Shown here piece after piece: positions 7,571-16,707 of a DNA stretch of 49,958 bases. The stretch is taken from positions 1-49,958 of IMG/VR virus record IMGVR_UViG_3300046466_000125; one strand, written 5' to 3'. The stretch comes from a virus. The position numbers and the translations under genes were made by a program. The number at the start of each line of letters is the position of its first letter. Within the stretch, counting starts at the first letter, position 1. The notes under the pieces were generated by a model, which saw nothing but the letters and a program-made list of their open reading frames with translations, was not told the origin of the DNA and did not search any database.

Positions 7571-8952
7571 TGTCATCAGCAACCGCATATCTTAAAAGAA
7601 CTGTAGGAACACCTACTAATAGAAAAAAATTTACAGCAAGTATGTGGATTAGAAAAGCCTCAACTGATGTTGAAAGAAATTTTTTTGGTATGATTGGTAG
7701 TGGTGATTCTGGGCCTTATATGGATTTTAGATTTGCTACTACTGGTCAATTAGAATTATATCACTATAATAGTGGTTATCAATTTAGATTAACTACTAAC
7801 AGACGTCTTAGAGATAATAACGCTTGGTATCATTTTGTTTTTACAGTAGACACAACTTTAGCAACAGCAGATGATAGATTTAAAGTTTATGTAAACGGAG
7901 TGCAAGAAACATCTTTTGCAAATAGAACAAACCCATCACAAAATTTAGATATTCCAGTTAATGTAAGTGGTAGTTCAGTGGCTGTTGGTCATTATAGAAC
8001 CCCTAATTCATCTACATTTCCAGGTCAGTTTGCTCATGTTCATTTTGTAGACGGCTCAGCTTTAACACCGTCAACTTTTGGTGAAATAGATTCAACAACA
8101 GGAATTTGGAAAGCTAAAACATCGCCAACGGTAACTTATGGAACAAATGGATTCTTTTTAAAATTTGATAACTCAGCAAACATGGGACTTGATTCATCTG
8201 GTCAATCAAATAATTTGACAGTTTCGGGTACAATTCTTCAAGTTAAAGATACACCTTCAAATGTATTTTCAACTATAAATTCATTAGACATGAAATGGTG
8301 GTGGGGAGATGAAACTAATAATAACATGAGTAATTTTAATACAACAGTTCAAACTGGTAATAGTCAATATTCTAATCCAAGTTCAACTTTAGGTGCTTCA
8401 AAGGGAAAATATTATTGGGAAGTAAAACCATTTAATAAAAATGGTGGTAATGATAGTGAATTAATGATTGGAGTTACATCAACTTTTGCTACAAGCTCAG
8501 GTTATACTCTTGGGTATTTTCCAAACGATGTTGCTTATAGAGGAAGTGGAGTTAAACAAATTAATAATGCTACCACATCTTATGGCAATTCTTATGCTAT
8601 TGATGATATTATAGGTGTTGCTATGGATTTAGATAACAACAAATTATATTTTTCTAAAAACGGTGTATTTCAAAATAGTGGTGTACCAACTTCAGGTTCT
8701 ACTGGTACAGGTGCTATACCATTAACAGATCCAGCTAGTACTGATTTCGGTTTTTATATGCCATCTATAGCTTTTACCAATGGAAGTTATCACGCAAAAT
8801 TTCATTTAAATATGGGTCTTGGATTTTTTGGTACAACTGCTGTATCATCAGCAGAAAATCCAGATGACGGAATAGGTATATTTGAGTATGATGTCCCAGC
8901 GGGCTATCGAGCACTTTGTACTAAATCATTAAACGCACAGGAGTATAGTTAA
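7570..8952 (+). CDS. LamG-like plus SPRY-like fibre protein (cassette copy A, gene 2)
   Basis: A 460-aa protein. Residues about 15-185 have a LamG/concanavalin-like pattern (KKFTASMWIRKAS, NAWYHFVFTVDTT, FKVYVNGVQET, FAHVHFVDGSALTP). Residues about 255-445 have a SPRY-like pattern (GKYYWEVKPF, IDDIIGVAMDLDNNKLYFSK, then VPTSGSTGTGAI). Both are jelly-roll binding domains, so adhesion to host surface is the likely job. Homologues lie at 10769 and 14300. It starts within the previous stop and ends within the next start, so it is translated as part of the cassette. Confidence 0.75.
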   Translation: MSSATAYLKRTVGTPTNRKKFTASMWIRKASTDVERNFFGMIGSGDSGPYMDFRFATTGQLELYHYNSGYQFRLTTNRRLRDNNAWYHFVFTVDTTLATADDRFKVYVNGVQETSFANRTNPSQNLDIPVNVSGSSVAVGHYRTPNSSTFPGQFAHVHFVDGSALTPSTFGEIDSTTGIWKAKTSPTVTYGTNGFFLKFDNSANMGLDSSGQSNNLTVSGTILQVKDTPSNVFSTINSLDMKWWWGDETNNNMSNFNTTVQTGNSQYSNPSSTLGASKGKYYWEVKPFNKNGGNDSELMIGVTSTFATSSGYTLGYFPNDVAYRGSGVKQINNATTSYGNSYAIDDIIGVAMDLDNNKLYFSKNGVFQNSGVPTSGSTGTGAIPLTDPASTDFGFYMPSIAFTNGSYHAKFHLNMGLGFFGTTAVSSAENPDDGIGIFEYDVPAGYRALCTKSLNAQEYS

Positions 8953-9971
8953 TGGCACAAATTAATAAACCTAACTTACATTTTAATACTAAACTTTATA
9001 CTGGTAATGGTGGAACACAAGCTGTGACAGGTGTTGGTTTTCAACCAGATTGGGTTTGGATAAAAAATAGAGGTGTCGCAGAAAGTCATGTTTTATTTGA
9101 TGTTTTAAGAGGAGTACAAAAAGCACTAAATAGTGATAGTTCAAGTGCAGAAGCTACATCATCAAATTATTTAACTGCTTTTGGAACTGATGGTTTTACT
9201 GTTGGTGCAAGTGGATTAGTAAATGATAATAGTAATACTTATGCATCATGGAACTGGAAAGCAGGTGGTTCTGGTTCATCAAACTCCGATGGCTCTTTAT
9301 CTGCAACTCTTTCAGCAAATGCAACAGCAGGTTTTTCAGTTTCAACATTTACAACTCCTGGTTCAGGAACATTTACAGTAGGTCATGGTTTGGGAGTAGC
9401 ACCAAAAATGGTTATGTATAGACCAACTGGTTCAAGTTCATGGCAAGTAGGTCACGATAGTTTAGGTTGGACAAATTTTCTTGCTTTAAATAATACTGGT
9501 GCTTCAGCATCTAACACAGCTTTTGGAAATACAGCACCAACAACTTCTGTTTGGACAGGTAATACTGCTAATGTAGGTACTAATGCTCCATGTGTAGCTT
9601 ATTGTTTTTCAGAAATAAAGGGTTATTCAAAATTTGGAAAATCCATAGGAAATGGAGATACTAATGGACCATATGTTTATACTGGATTTAAACCTGCTTT
9701 TGTTTTAGCAAAAAATTCTAGTATAAGTGATTGGTGGTCAATGTTTGATAATAAAAGATTAGGATTTAACTCATCAGATTCTCCTAGATTATTATTTCCA
9801 AATGCAAATTCATCAGAATCAAATTCAAAAATGCTAGATCTTACATCAAATGGTTTTAAAATTAGAAGTTCAAATACTGGAATTAATGGTAATGGAAACA
9901 CAACAATTTACATGGCATTTGCAGAAAACCCGATTGTAGGAACAAATAACATACCGGCAACGGCAGGATAA
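8952..9971 (+). CDS. 'YTGNGGT' fibre protein (cassette copy A, gene 3)
   Basis: A 339-aa beta-rich protein with a diagnostic start, LHFNTKLYTGNGGTQAVTGV followed by GFQPDWVWIKNR, and repeated FGTDGF and NWKAG motifs. A second half-repeat begins near residue 145 (VGHGLGVAPKMVMYR), and the end runs IYMAFAENPIVGTNNIPATAG. I recall this as an unnamed domain common in environmental phage tail proteins. Homologues are at 12091 and 15640; DNA identity with the first is near perfect over 46 bases at the 5' end. It ends two bases before copy B begins. Confidence 0.7.
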   Translation: MAQINKPNLHFNTKLYTGNGGTQAVTGVGFQPDWVWIKNRGVAESHVLFDVLRGVQKALNSDSSSAEATSSNYLTAFGTDGFTVGASGLVNDNSNTYASWNWKAGGSGSSNSDGSLSATLSANATAGFSVSTFTTPGSGTFTVGHGLGVAPKMVMYRPTGSSSWQVGHDSLGWTNFLALNNTGASASNTAFGNTAPTTSVWTGNTANVGTNAPCVAYCFSEIKGYSKFGKSIGNGDTNGPYVYTGFKPAFVLAKNSSISDWWSMFDNKRLGFNSSDSPRLLFPNANSSESNSKMLDLTSNGFKIRSSNTGINGNGNTTIYMAFAENPIVGTNNIPATAG

Positions 9972-9973
9972 TT

Positions 9974-10759
9974 ATGAGTGAAATAAAAGTAAATAAAATT
10001 AGTCCAAGGTCCGGGACCAACGTACAGCTAGGAGATAGTGGTGATACTATAACTATACCTAGTGGTGCAACGTTTGCTGGAACACAGAATATTGCAAACT
10101 CAGCTCTTACAGGATCAGGACAAATTACAATTAATGGTCAAGCAGTAGCGCTTGGTGGATCAGTAACTATTGCTACAGAAACAAGACCAACTTTTACATC
10201 TATAACTCCAAACGTAATTGAAAATGCACAAACAACTTGTGTAATTGCTGGTGGTAGTTTTGCATCTGTACCATTAGTTACAGCAATTAATTCATCTACG
10301 GGTGCTAGAGTATCTGCTGATGAAGTAGCTTACAACTCAGCATCACAGATCACAGTAAAATTTACACTACCAGTTGATGGTACTTATTTATTATATATTG
10401 AAAACCCAGATGGTAATGCAGTTCAAACATCTGCAGTGCTTACAGTTTCTGATGCACCAGCATGGCAAACAGCAGCAGGGTCATTAGGTTCATTTTCTGG
10501 TGGCGCAAGTTTTGGTACAATTACATTAACAGCAACTAATTCAGTATCAATGGCAAAAACATCTGGAACATTTCCAGGTGGTATGACATTAAATAGTGGA
10601 TCAGGTTCGTCTACATTGACTGGAACTGAAACTGGTGCTACAGCTGATACAACGTATACTTTTACTATTCGTGCAACTGATGCTCAAGGTCAAACTGCTG
10701 ATAGAGCATTTACAATAACAATTAATTTAGGAGCTAATAACTCTGGACAGTTTAACTAG
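9974..10759 (+). CDS. Tail fibre protein with IPT/TIG and Ig-like domains (cassette copy B, gene 1)
   Basis: A 261-aa homologue of the 6782 gene with the same layout: fibre N-terminus (NKISPRSGTNVQLGDSGDTI), an IPT-like domain beginning RPTFTSITPNVIENAQ, and a C-terminal Ig-like domain (DAPAWQTAAGSLGSFSGG, YTFTIRATDAQGQTADRAFT). It is closer to copy C than to copy A in the Ig-like half. The end (GANNSGQFN) matches the end of copy C (GASGGGQFN). Probable fibre shaft or receptor-binding component, inferred from domain type and position. Confidence 0.7.
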   Translation: MSEIKVNKISPRSGTNVQLGDSGDTITIPSGATFAGTQNIANSALTGSGQITINGQAVALGGSVTIATETRPTFTSITPNVIENAQTTCVIAGGSFASVPLVTAINSSTGARVSADEVAYNSASQITVKFTLPVDGTYLLYIENPDGNAVQTSAVLTVSDAPAWQTAAGSLGSFSGGASFGTITLTATNSVSMAKTSGTFPGGMTLNSGSGSSTLTGTETGATADTTYTFTIRATDAQGQTADRAFTITINLGANNSGQFN

Positions 10760-10768
10760 GATAATATT

Positions 10769-12082
10769 ATGGCAAATAGTTATTTAACATTTAACGAAAC
10801 AGCAACACCAGCTAATCAAACTAAATTTACTTATAGTGCTTGGATTAAAAGAAGTAAATTATCAGCTGACCAAACAATTTTTTATAATTACAAAGATTCT
10901 AGTAATTATGGTTATATGTATTTTAGGTCTGGAGATGATTTAAGATATTTTGATAGAGTAGCAGGTGGAGATACTGCAATATTTGCAACAACAAGAAAAT
11001 TTAGAGATACTTCAGCATGGTATCATTTAGTATTACAGGTAGATACAACACAAGGAACAAATACAAATAGACTTAAATTTTATGTAAATGGGGTTCAAGA
11101 AACTCTTGCTGAAACTACTTATCCAAATCAAGACCAAGCCCTTTCTTTACCTAGAGAAGGAGTAAGAACTATTGGTGCAAGTAATGGTGGTAGTAATCTT
11201 TTTGAAGGTTATCAAAGTCATGTTGCATTTGTAGATAGCACATCTCCAGCTTACACAACATTTGGTGAAACAGATTCAACATCAGGTATTTGGAAATTTA
11301 AATCACCATCTGGTGTTACTTGGGGTAATACAGGTTTTCATTTAAAATTTGAAAACTCTGCAGCACTTGGTACAGATAGTTCTGGTAACTCAAGCACATT
11401 TACAGTTAATGGAAATTTAAAACAAGCACTTGATACACCATCAAATGTTTATGCTACTTTTAATCCACTTCATTTTCAAGCTGGTAGAGCTTTAACAATG
11501 TCAAATGGTAATGGGAAGATTGCATCTAATCAAAATAATTGGCAACCAATAGGAAGTACACTTGCAGTACCCCCTAAAACAGGTAAGTGGTATTGGGAAT
11601 TTTCACAATTTATTGAAGCACAAACTTTTGTAGGTTTTATATCAAGTGAATGTAATATAAATATTAATTTACCTTACCAAGCAACTGATGGAATGATTAC
11701 ATATTTTTATGCAGGAAGATTAACAAATGATGGTAGTGAAACTGAAAGTTATTTTACAGCAATATCTGCAACAACAGATGTAGTTGGAGTTGCTTTGGAT
11801 ATGACAGCAGGTACTTATGGACAAGTTCAATTTTATCTTAATGGTTCTCCAACAGGTTCAGCAGTAGCTTTAGGCTCATCTTTTGCTAACCAGTTTGTAA
11901 TGCCTTTTGCTATGTGTAATGGTACTGGTGGTAGAAGTGTTAGTATTAACACAGGCAACGGATATTTTGGTACTACAGCTATAACTTCTGCTGGTTCAAA
12001 TGGTAATGGAAGTTTATTTGAATATGATGTACCATCTGGATATTACGCATTGAATACAAAAAATATTAACACATACGGATAA
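10769..12082 (+). CDS. LamG-like plus SPRY-like fibre protein (cassette copy B, gene 2)
   Basis: A 437-aa homologue of the 7570 and 14300 genes. The LamG-like half carries TKFTYSAWIKRSK, SAWYHLVLQVDTTQGT, LKFYVNGVQET and FEGYQSHVAFVDST. The SPRY-like half carries GKWYWEFSQFIEAQTFVGF, VVGVALDMTAGTYGQVQFYL and a C-terminal FEYDVPSGYYALNTK. The FEYDVP(S/A/T)GY end is shared by all three copies. The SPRY half is the most divergent of the three, as expected if binding specificity has diversified. Confidence 0.72.
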   Translation: MANSYLTFNETATPANQTKFTYSAWIKRSKLSADQTIFYNYKDSSNYGYMYFRSGDDLRYFDRVAGGDTAIFATTRKFRDTSAWYHLVLQVDTTQGTNTNRLKFYVNGVQETLAETTYPNQDQALSLPREGVRTIGASNGGSNLFEGYQSHVAFVDSTSPAYTTFGETDSTSGIWKFKSPSGVTWGNTGFHLKFENSAALGTDSSGNSSTFTVNGNLKQALDTPSNVYATFNPLHFQAGRALTMSNGNGKIASNQNNWQPIGSTLAVPPKTGKWYWEFSQFIEAQTFVGFISSECNININLPYQATDGMITYFYAGRLTNDGSETESYFTAISATTDVVGVALDMTAGTYGQVQFYLNGSPTGSAVALGSSFANQFVMPFAMCNGTGGRSVSINTGNGYFGTTAITSAGSNGNGSLFEYDVPSGYYALNTKNINTYG

Positions 12083-12090
12083 CAAATAAT

Positions 12091-13131
12091 ATGGCATACT
12101 CAACAATCTCAAAACCTAGCTTACATTTTAATACTAAACTTTATACAGGTAATGGTGGAACACAATCAATTACAGGTGTTGGATTTCAACCTGATTGGGT
12201 ATGGCTTAAAAAAAGAAATAGCACAGCAGATCATGGACTATATGATGCTGTAAGAGGTGTAACAAAACAGTTATATTCTAATGATACAGCAGCAGAGGCT
12301 ACAAATGCTAATTCATTAACAGCTTTTGGAACTGATGGATTTAGTATTGGAACATCATCAATGATTAATGGAAACTCTGATACTTTTGCATCATGGAACT
12401 GGAAAGCAGGAACTGGACAAGGTTCATCAAATACAGATGGTTCTATAAATACTACTTACACTTCTGTTAATACGACAGCAGGTTTTTCTATAAATCAATA
12501 CACAGGTACAGGTGCAACTGCAACAGTTGGGCATGGTTTGGGTGTAGTACCAGATTTTATGATTATAAAAAAATATAGTGCTTCTGGTACTCAATGGACT
12601 ATTTATCATAAACAATTAGGCCCTACTAAACACATACTTTTTACAACTGGAGCAGAAGTTACACAAGCTAATTATTGGAATGACACAGCTCCAACTAATT
12701 TAGTTTGGACTATGGGAAATCAAAGTGAAATAAATGGTAGTGGTACTACTAATATTTGTTATGCTTTTGCAGAAAAAAAAGGCTACTCAAAATTTGGAAG
12801 CTATGTTGGTAATGCAAGTACAAATGGTACATTTATTTACACAGGATTTAAACCAGCTATGGTTATATTAAAAGACTCTACAAGTGTATCAAATTGGATG
12901 ATATATGATAATAAAAGAGAAGGTTACAATGTTGATAATGACCATTTAAAAATAAACAATTCTGATGCAGAAGGTACTTCTGATGATTTGGATATTTTAT
13001 CTAATGGATTTAAATTAAGAACAAGTGGCAATGGAGAAAATAAAGCTAATGCAACTTTTATCTACATGGCAATAGCAGCAGAACCTCTTGTAGCTAATGT
13101 AGGAGCAAGTATACCGGCAACGGCTAGATAA
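12091..13131 (+). CDS. 'YTGNGGT' fibre protein (cassette copy B, gene 3)
   Basis: A 346-aa homologue of the 8952 gene. It opens with KPSLHFNTKLYTGNGGTQ and GFQPDWVWLKKR, keeps the FGTDGFSIG and NWKAGTGQG motifs, has the second half-repeat at VGHGLGVVPDFMIIKK, and ends with SIPATAR. The first 46 bases of homology (12120-12165) differ from copy A (8975-9020) at a single base, while the centre has diverged. That pattern suggests recent exchange of the 5' end. Probable receptor-binding fibre part; function inferred. Confidence 0.7.
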   Translation: MAYSTISKPSLHFNTKLYTGNGGTQSITGVGFQPDWVWLKKRNSTADHGLYDAVRGVTKQLYSNDTAAEATNANSLTAFGTDGFSIGTSSMINGNSDTFASWNWKAGTGQGSSNTDGSINTTYTSVNTTAGFSINQYTGTGATATVGHGLGVVPDFMIIKKYSASGTQWTIYHKQLGPTKHILFTTGAEVTQANYWNDTAPTNLVWTMGNQSEINGSGTTNICYAFAEKKGYSKFGSYVGNASTNGTFIYTGFKPAMVILKDSTSVSNWMIYDNKREGYNVDNDHLKINNSDAEGTSDDLDILSNGFKLRTSGNGENKANATFIYMAIAAEPLVANVGASIPATAR

Positions 13132-13133
13132 TT

Positions 13134-14300
13134 ATGAGTAGTATATTAAAAGTAGATACAATTCAGGACCAGAATGGTAATCTGATCATCAGTAAAGATT
13201 CTGGTGGTGGAGGATTTGAAGGGACTTATTTTTCTTCATCGAGCCCAAAAGTATTTACAGTTAAAGTTATTACTAAAACTGCAGCTTCTCCGTATCACAA
13301 TGTTGGAAGCAATAATGGTTATTCAATTAATGCTATTGAAACACCTATCATAGAATTAAAAGGTAATGATACAGGTAAACCATACTACTATAAATTTGAT
13401 CAATCAGATGCATCTAACTCTGGTCATCCATTAAGATTTTACAATAACGTATCAAAGACAACTGCATTTACAACAGGTGTAACTACATCTGGTACACCAG
13501 GACAAGCTGGTGCACATACAACTATTGCTGTTGATAATGATACACCAAACATTTTATACTACCAATGTTCATCACATGCGAACATGGGTAATTTTATAAA
13601 TCATAATTCATCTACAATTAACACAGGTGTATTTTTAAAATTACCAGCAACTGATGGTACAGCGAATCAAGTAATCTCGACTAACGGATCAGGTACATTA
13701 TCTTTTTCTGATAGTGTTCTTTTTCCAACTATAAGTTCTATTAGTCCAAGTGTTGTTGAAAACACACAAACAGCTATAACACTTACAGGTACAAATTTTA
13801 AAGACAGTTCGACACCACCTTTTGTAGATGCAATTAATTCATCTACTGGTGCAATTGTAACTGCAGACTCAGTATCATTTACAAATACAACAACGGTTGT
13901 TGCAACATTTACTTTACCGGTTGATGGTACATACTTTTTAAGATTAGAAAATAACGATGGTATTGCATGTAGATCTGGAACAGCTTTACTTACTGTATCT
14001 GATGCACCTGCGTGGACGACTTCTGCAGGTAGTCTAGGAACAGTGGCCGCTGCAGGAAGTGTCAACTTTACAGTTGCAGCAACAAATGCTACAAGCTTTG
14101 CTAAGTCATCTGGAAGTTTTCCAGGTGGTGTAACAATTAATGCAAGCACCGGAGTAATATCTGGAACTGAGTCAGGGTCAAGCAGTACTACTACGTATAC
14201 ATTTACTATACGAGCAACGGATGCACAGGCCCAAACGGCTGACAGACAGTTTACAATTACAATATCTCATGGTGCATCAGGTGGAGGACAATTTAACTAA
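13134..14300 (+). CDS. Tail fibre protein with cupredoxin-like, IPT/TIG and Ig-like domains (cassette copy C, gene 1)
   Basis: A 388-aa version of cassette gene 1 with an extra domain of about 115 residues. Residues 40-155 read like a plastocyanin-type cupredoxin: GHPLRFY (His98), then a distal YYQCSSHANMG with Cys145, His148 and Met151, the order of type 1 copper ligands. I recall the same module in cyanophage structural proteins. IPT-like and Ig-like domains follow as in copies A and B (FPTISSISPSVVENTQ; DAPAWTTSAGSLGT). Metal binding is inferred from spacing and not shown. It ends in a stop-start overlap with the next gene. Confidence 0.7.
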   Translation: MSSILKVDTIQDQNGNLIISKDSGGGGFEGTYFSSSSPKVFTVKVITKTAASPYHNVGSNNGYSINAIETPIIELKGNDTGKPYYYKFDQSDASNSGHPLRFYNNVSKTTAFTTGVTTSGTPGQAGAHTTIAVDNDTPNILYYQCSSHANMGNFINHNSSTINTGVFLKLPATDGTANQVISTNGSGTLSFSDSVLFPTISSISPSVVENTQTAITLTGTNFKDSSTPPFVDAINSSTGAIVTADSVSFTNTTTVVATFTLPVDGTYFLRLENNDGIACRSGTALLTVSDAPAWTTSAGSLGTVAAAGSVNFTVAATNATSFAKSSGSFPGGVTINASTGVISGTESGSSSTTTYTFTIRATDAQAQTADRQFTITISHGASGGGQFN

Positions 14301-15640
14301 TGGCTAATACATGGATAAGCAGAGCAGCAACAGGAAGTGTAACAAGTTCAACTACTTTTACATTTTCTTTTTGGATAAAAAGAGCAACTTTAAGTTCAAC
14401 TCAATACTTTTTTATACATGAAAACGCATCAGGTCATACTCAAAAATTAGAATTATTATTTCAAACAGACAACACAATAAGAATGGGTTGGTATGATGGA
14501 AGTTCAGAATACAACTATGATACTGAAATGTTATTTAGAGATACTTCTGCATGGTATAATTTTGTTTTTAGATATGACACTACACAATCAACAGATTCAA
14601 ATAGAGTTAGAATGTATGTCAATGGTGAACAAATATCATATTTAAATGCTAATGGTAGTTCTCCAACTTACATGACACAAAATAAAGCAATGAATTTAGG
14701 TCAAAAAGTTATGGCTCATGGAAGGTATCAATCTTCTAATCCAGGAAATTATTTAACTGGTAGTTTATCACATATTCATTATTGTGATGGTCAAAGTTAT
14801 GCTCCAACATCATTTGGAGAAACAGATAGTACAACTGGAGAATGGAAAATTAAAGCCAATCCTAGTTTAACTTATGGAAATAATGGATATTTTATTTTAA
14901 AAGATGGAAATTCAGTCACTAATCAAGCAGGAAATTCAAGTGGTAATTTTTCAGTAAGTGGTGGTACACTTACAAAAACAGAAGATTGTCCAAGTAATGT
15001 TTTTGCTACAGGAAATCCAATAGATAATGGTGCAGATAAAAATCCAGTTTTTTTAAATGGTAATAATTCTTATTCTGTTGGTTCTGGGGTTTGGAGATAT
15101 GCAATATCAACTTTAGGTATGACTAAAGGAAAATTTTATATGGAACAAAAAATAGGTTCAAGTGGAAACCATTTTGCAGGTGCTACTGACCAATATGATA
15201 ATCTTTTACTTACCCAAACTTACGCAGGTTCTACTTCATTAAGTGTTGGTTATTATAATAATGGAAATAAATATATTGGAGACAATGCTACAAGTTATGG
15301 TAATTCTTATACAAGTGGAGATATTATTGGTGTTGCAATAGATATTGATAATGGAAAAATTTATTTTAGTAAAAATGGCACTTGGCAAAATTCTGGTGTA
15401 CCTACAAGTGGTTCTACAGGAACTGGTGCTATAGATTTACCAACTTCTGCAAACTCTTATGGGACTTGGTTTTTTGTTCCATCTGTAAATAATTCAACAT
15501 TAGATGTTAATTATGGTAATGGCTACTTCGGAACAACAGCAGTATCTAGTGCAGGAACTAACGCAAGTGGTAATGGAATATTTGAATATGATGTACCAAC
15601 AGGTTATACTGCTTTATCAACAAAAGGATTAAATTTATAA
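14300..15640 (+). CDS. LamG-like plus SPRY-like fibre protein (cassette copy C, gene 2)
   Basis: A 446-aa homologue of the 7570 and 10769 genes. LamG-like motifs are TFTFSFWIKRATL, TSAWYNFVFRYDTTQST, VRMYVNGEQI and LSHIHYCDGQSYAP. SPRY-like motifs are KGKFYMEQKIGSSG, DIIGVAIDIDNGKIYFSKNG and VPTSGSTGTGAIDL, the last nearly identical to copy A. The end FEYDVPTGYTALSTKGLNL matches the family end. Stop-start overlaps join it to both neighbours. Confidence 0.75.
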   Translation: MANTWISRAATGSVTSSTTFTFSFWIKRATLSSTQYFFIHENASGHTQKLELLFQTDNTIRMGWYDGSSEYNYDTEMLFRDTSAWYNFVFRYDTTQSTDSNRVRMYVNGEQISYLNANGSSPTYMTQNKAMNLGQKVMAHGRYQSSNPGNYLTGSLSHIHYCDGQSYAPTSFGETDSTTGEWKIKANPSLTYGNNGYFILKDGNSVTNQAGNSSGNFSVSGGTLTKTEDCPSNVFATGNPIDNGADKNPVFLNGNNSYSVGSGVWRYAISTLGMTKGKFYMEQKIGSSGNHFAGATDQYDNLLLTQTYAGSTSLSVGYYNNGNKYIGDNATSYGNSYTSGDIIGVAIDIDNGKIYFSKNGTWQNSGVPTSGSTGTGAIDLPTSANSYGTWFFVPSVNNSTLDVNYGNGYFGTTAVSSAGTNASGNGIFEYDVPTGYTALSTKGLNL

Positions 15641-16701
15641 TGGCATACGCATCAATAGATAAGTCAGCTTTATTTTTTAAAAATAAAAGATTCACTGGAA
15701 ACAATACAAGTGGTCATGCAATCACAGGAGTTGGTTTTCAACCAGATATGGTTTGGTTTAAAAATGCAAGTTCAACACAAAACTGGAGAGCTTTTGATGT
15801 ATTAAGAGGTGCTACTTACAGACTTGTTCCTAATGAAAATTCTGCAAATGCTGCTGAAGCACAACAATTACAAGCATTTGGTTCAGATGGATTTACTGTT
15901 GGTGCAGATGGTTCTGTAAATGGAAACACAGAAACAATGAATGCTTTCTGTTGGAAAGCTGGAACATCTGTGTCTGGAACAACTACAGGCTCTGGAACTG
16001 GTAAAGCATATTCTGGTTCAGTAAGTACAACTGCTGGTTTTTCTATTATAAAATATTTAGGTAATGGTTCTGCTGGACACACAATACCACATCATTTATC
16101 TGCAGTTCCTAAAATGATTATTGTTAAAAAATTAACGTCAGCAGATTGGCAAGTTTATCATGTAGGTATTGGAAATACAAAAAAACTTTCTTTAAATACA
16201 ACTGGTGCTGCTAGTGTTGAAAACACTAGATGGAATAGCACAACACCAACAAGTTCTGTTTTTACTCTTGGTACAAGTGGAAATGTTAATGCAAATGATG
16301 TATCATTTATAGCCTACTGCTTCGCAGAGAAAACTGGTTTTAGTAAGTTTGGTACTTTTGAGGGTAATGGTACAGCATATCCAAATTCACCATTTATTTA
16401 TACAGGTTTTAAACCAAAATTGTTTTTATGGAAAAATGCAGATGATAGTGGTGGAGATGACCATTGGAATTTTGTTGATTCAGAAGCACAACAATACAAT
16501 GCTAGAGATGGTGGTTTTTATTGGTTAGATAGCACTTATACTGAAAGTAATTTTAGTGGAAATGAAATAAATTTCTTATCTAATGGTGTTAAAATAAATC
16601 CAGCATCAGCTTATCACAATCAATCTGGTTCAACATACATCTACATGGCATTTGGCCAAAGCATAGTTGGCAGTAATAATATTCCGGCAACTGCCAGGTA
16701 A
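15640..16701 (+). CDS. 'YTGNGGT'-family fibre protein (cassette copy C, gene 3)
   Basis: A 353-aa member of the same family as the 8952 and 12091 genes, but the most divergent at the start: FKNKRFTGNNTSGHAITGVG, then FQPDMVWFKNAS. It retains FGSDGFTVGADGSVNG, CWKAGT, a second half-repeat (IPHHLSAVPKMIIVKK), PFIYTGFKPKLFLWKN and the common end NIPATAR. It closes the triplicated cassette and is followed by a different type of fibre protein. Confidence 0.7.
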   Translation: MAYASIDKSALFFKNKRFTGNNTSGHAITGVGFQPDMVWFKNASSTQNWRAFDVLRGATYRLVPNENSANAAEAQQLQAFGSDGFTVGADGSVNGNTETMNAFCWKAGTSVSGTTTGSGTGKAYSGSVSTTAGFSIIKYLGNGSAGHTIPHHLSAVPKMIIVKKLTSADWQVYHVGIGNTKKLSLNTTGAASVENTRWNSTTPTSSVFTLGTSGNVNANDVSFIAYCFAEKTGFSKFGTFEGNGTAYPNSPFIYTGFKPKLFLWKNADDSGGDDHWNFVDSEAQQYNARDGGFYWLDSTYTESNFSGNEINFLSNGVKINPASAYHNQSGSTYIYMAFGQSIVGSNNIPATAR

Positions 16702-16707
16702 CCTGCC

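Noticed and set aside
6782-16701. Diversity-generating retroelement acting on the fibre genes
   Set aside because: No reverse transcriptase, accessory gene or template repeat was seen in the window; divergence among copies is not limited to adenines.
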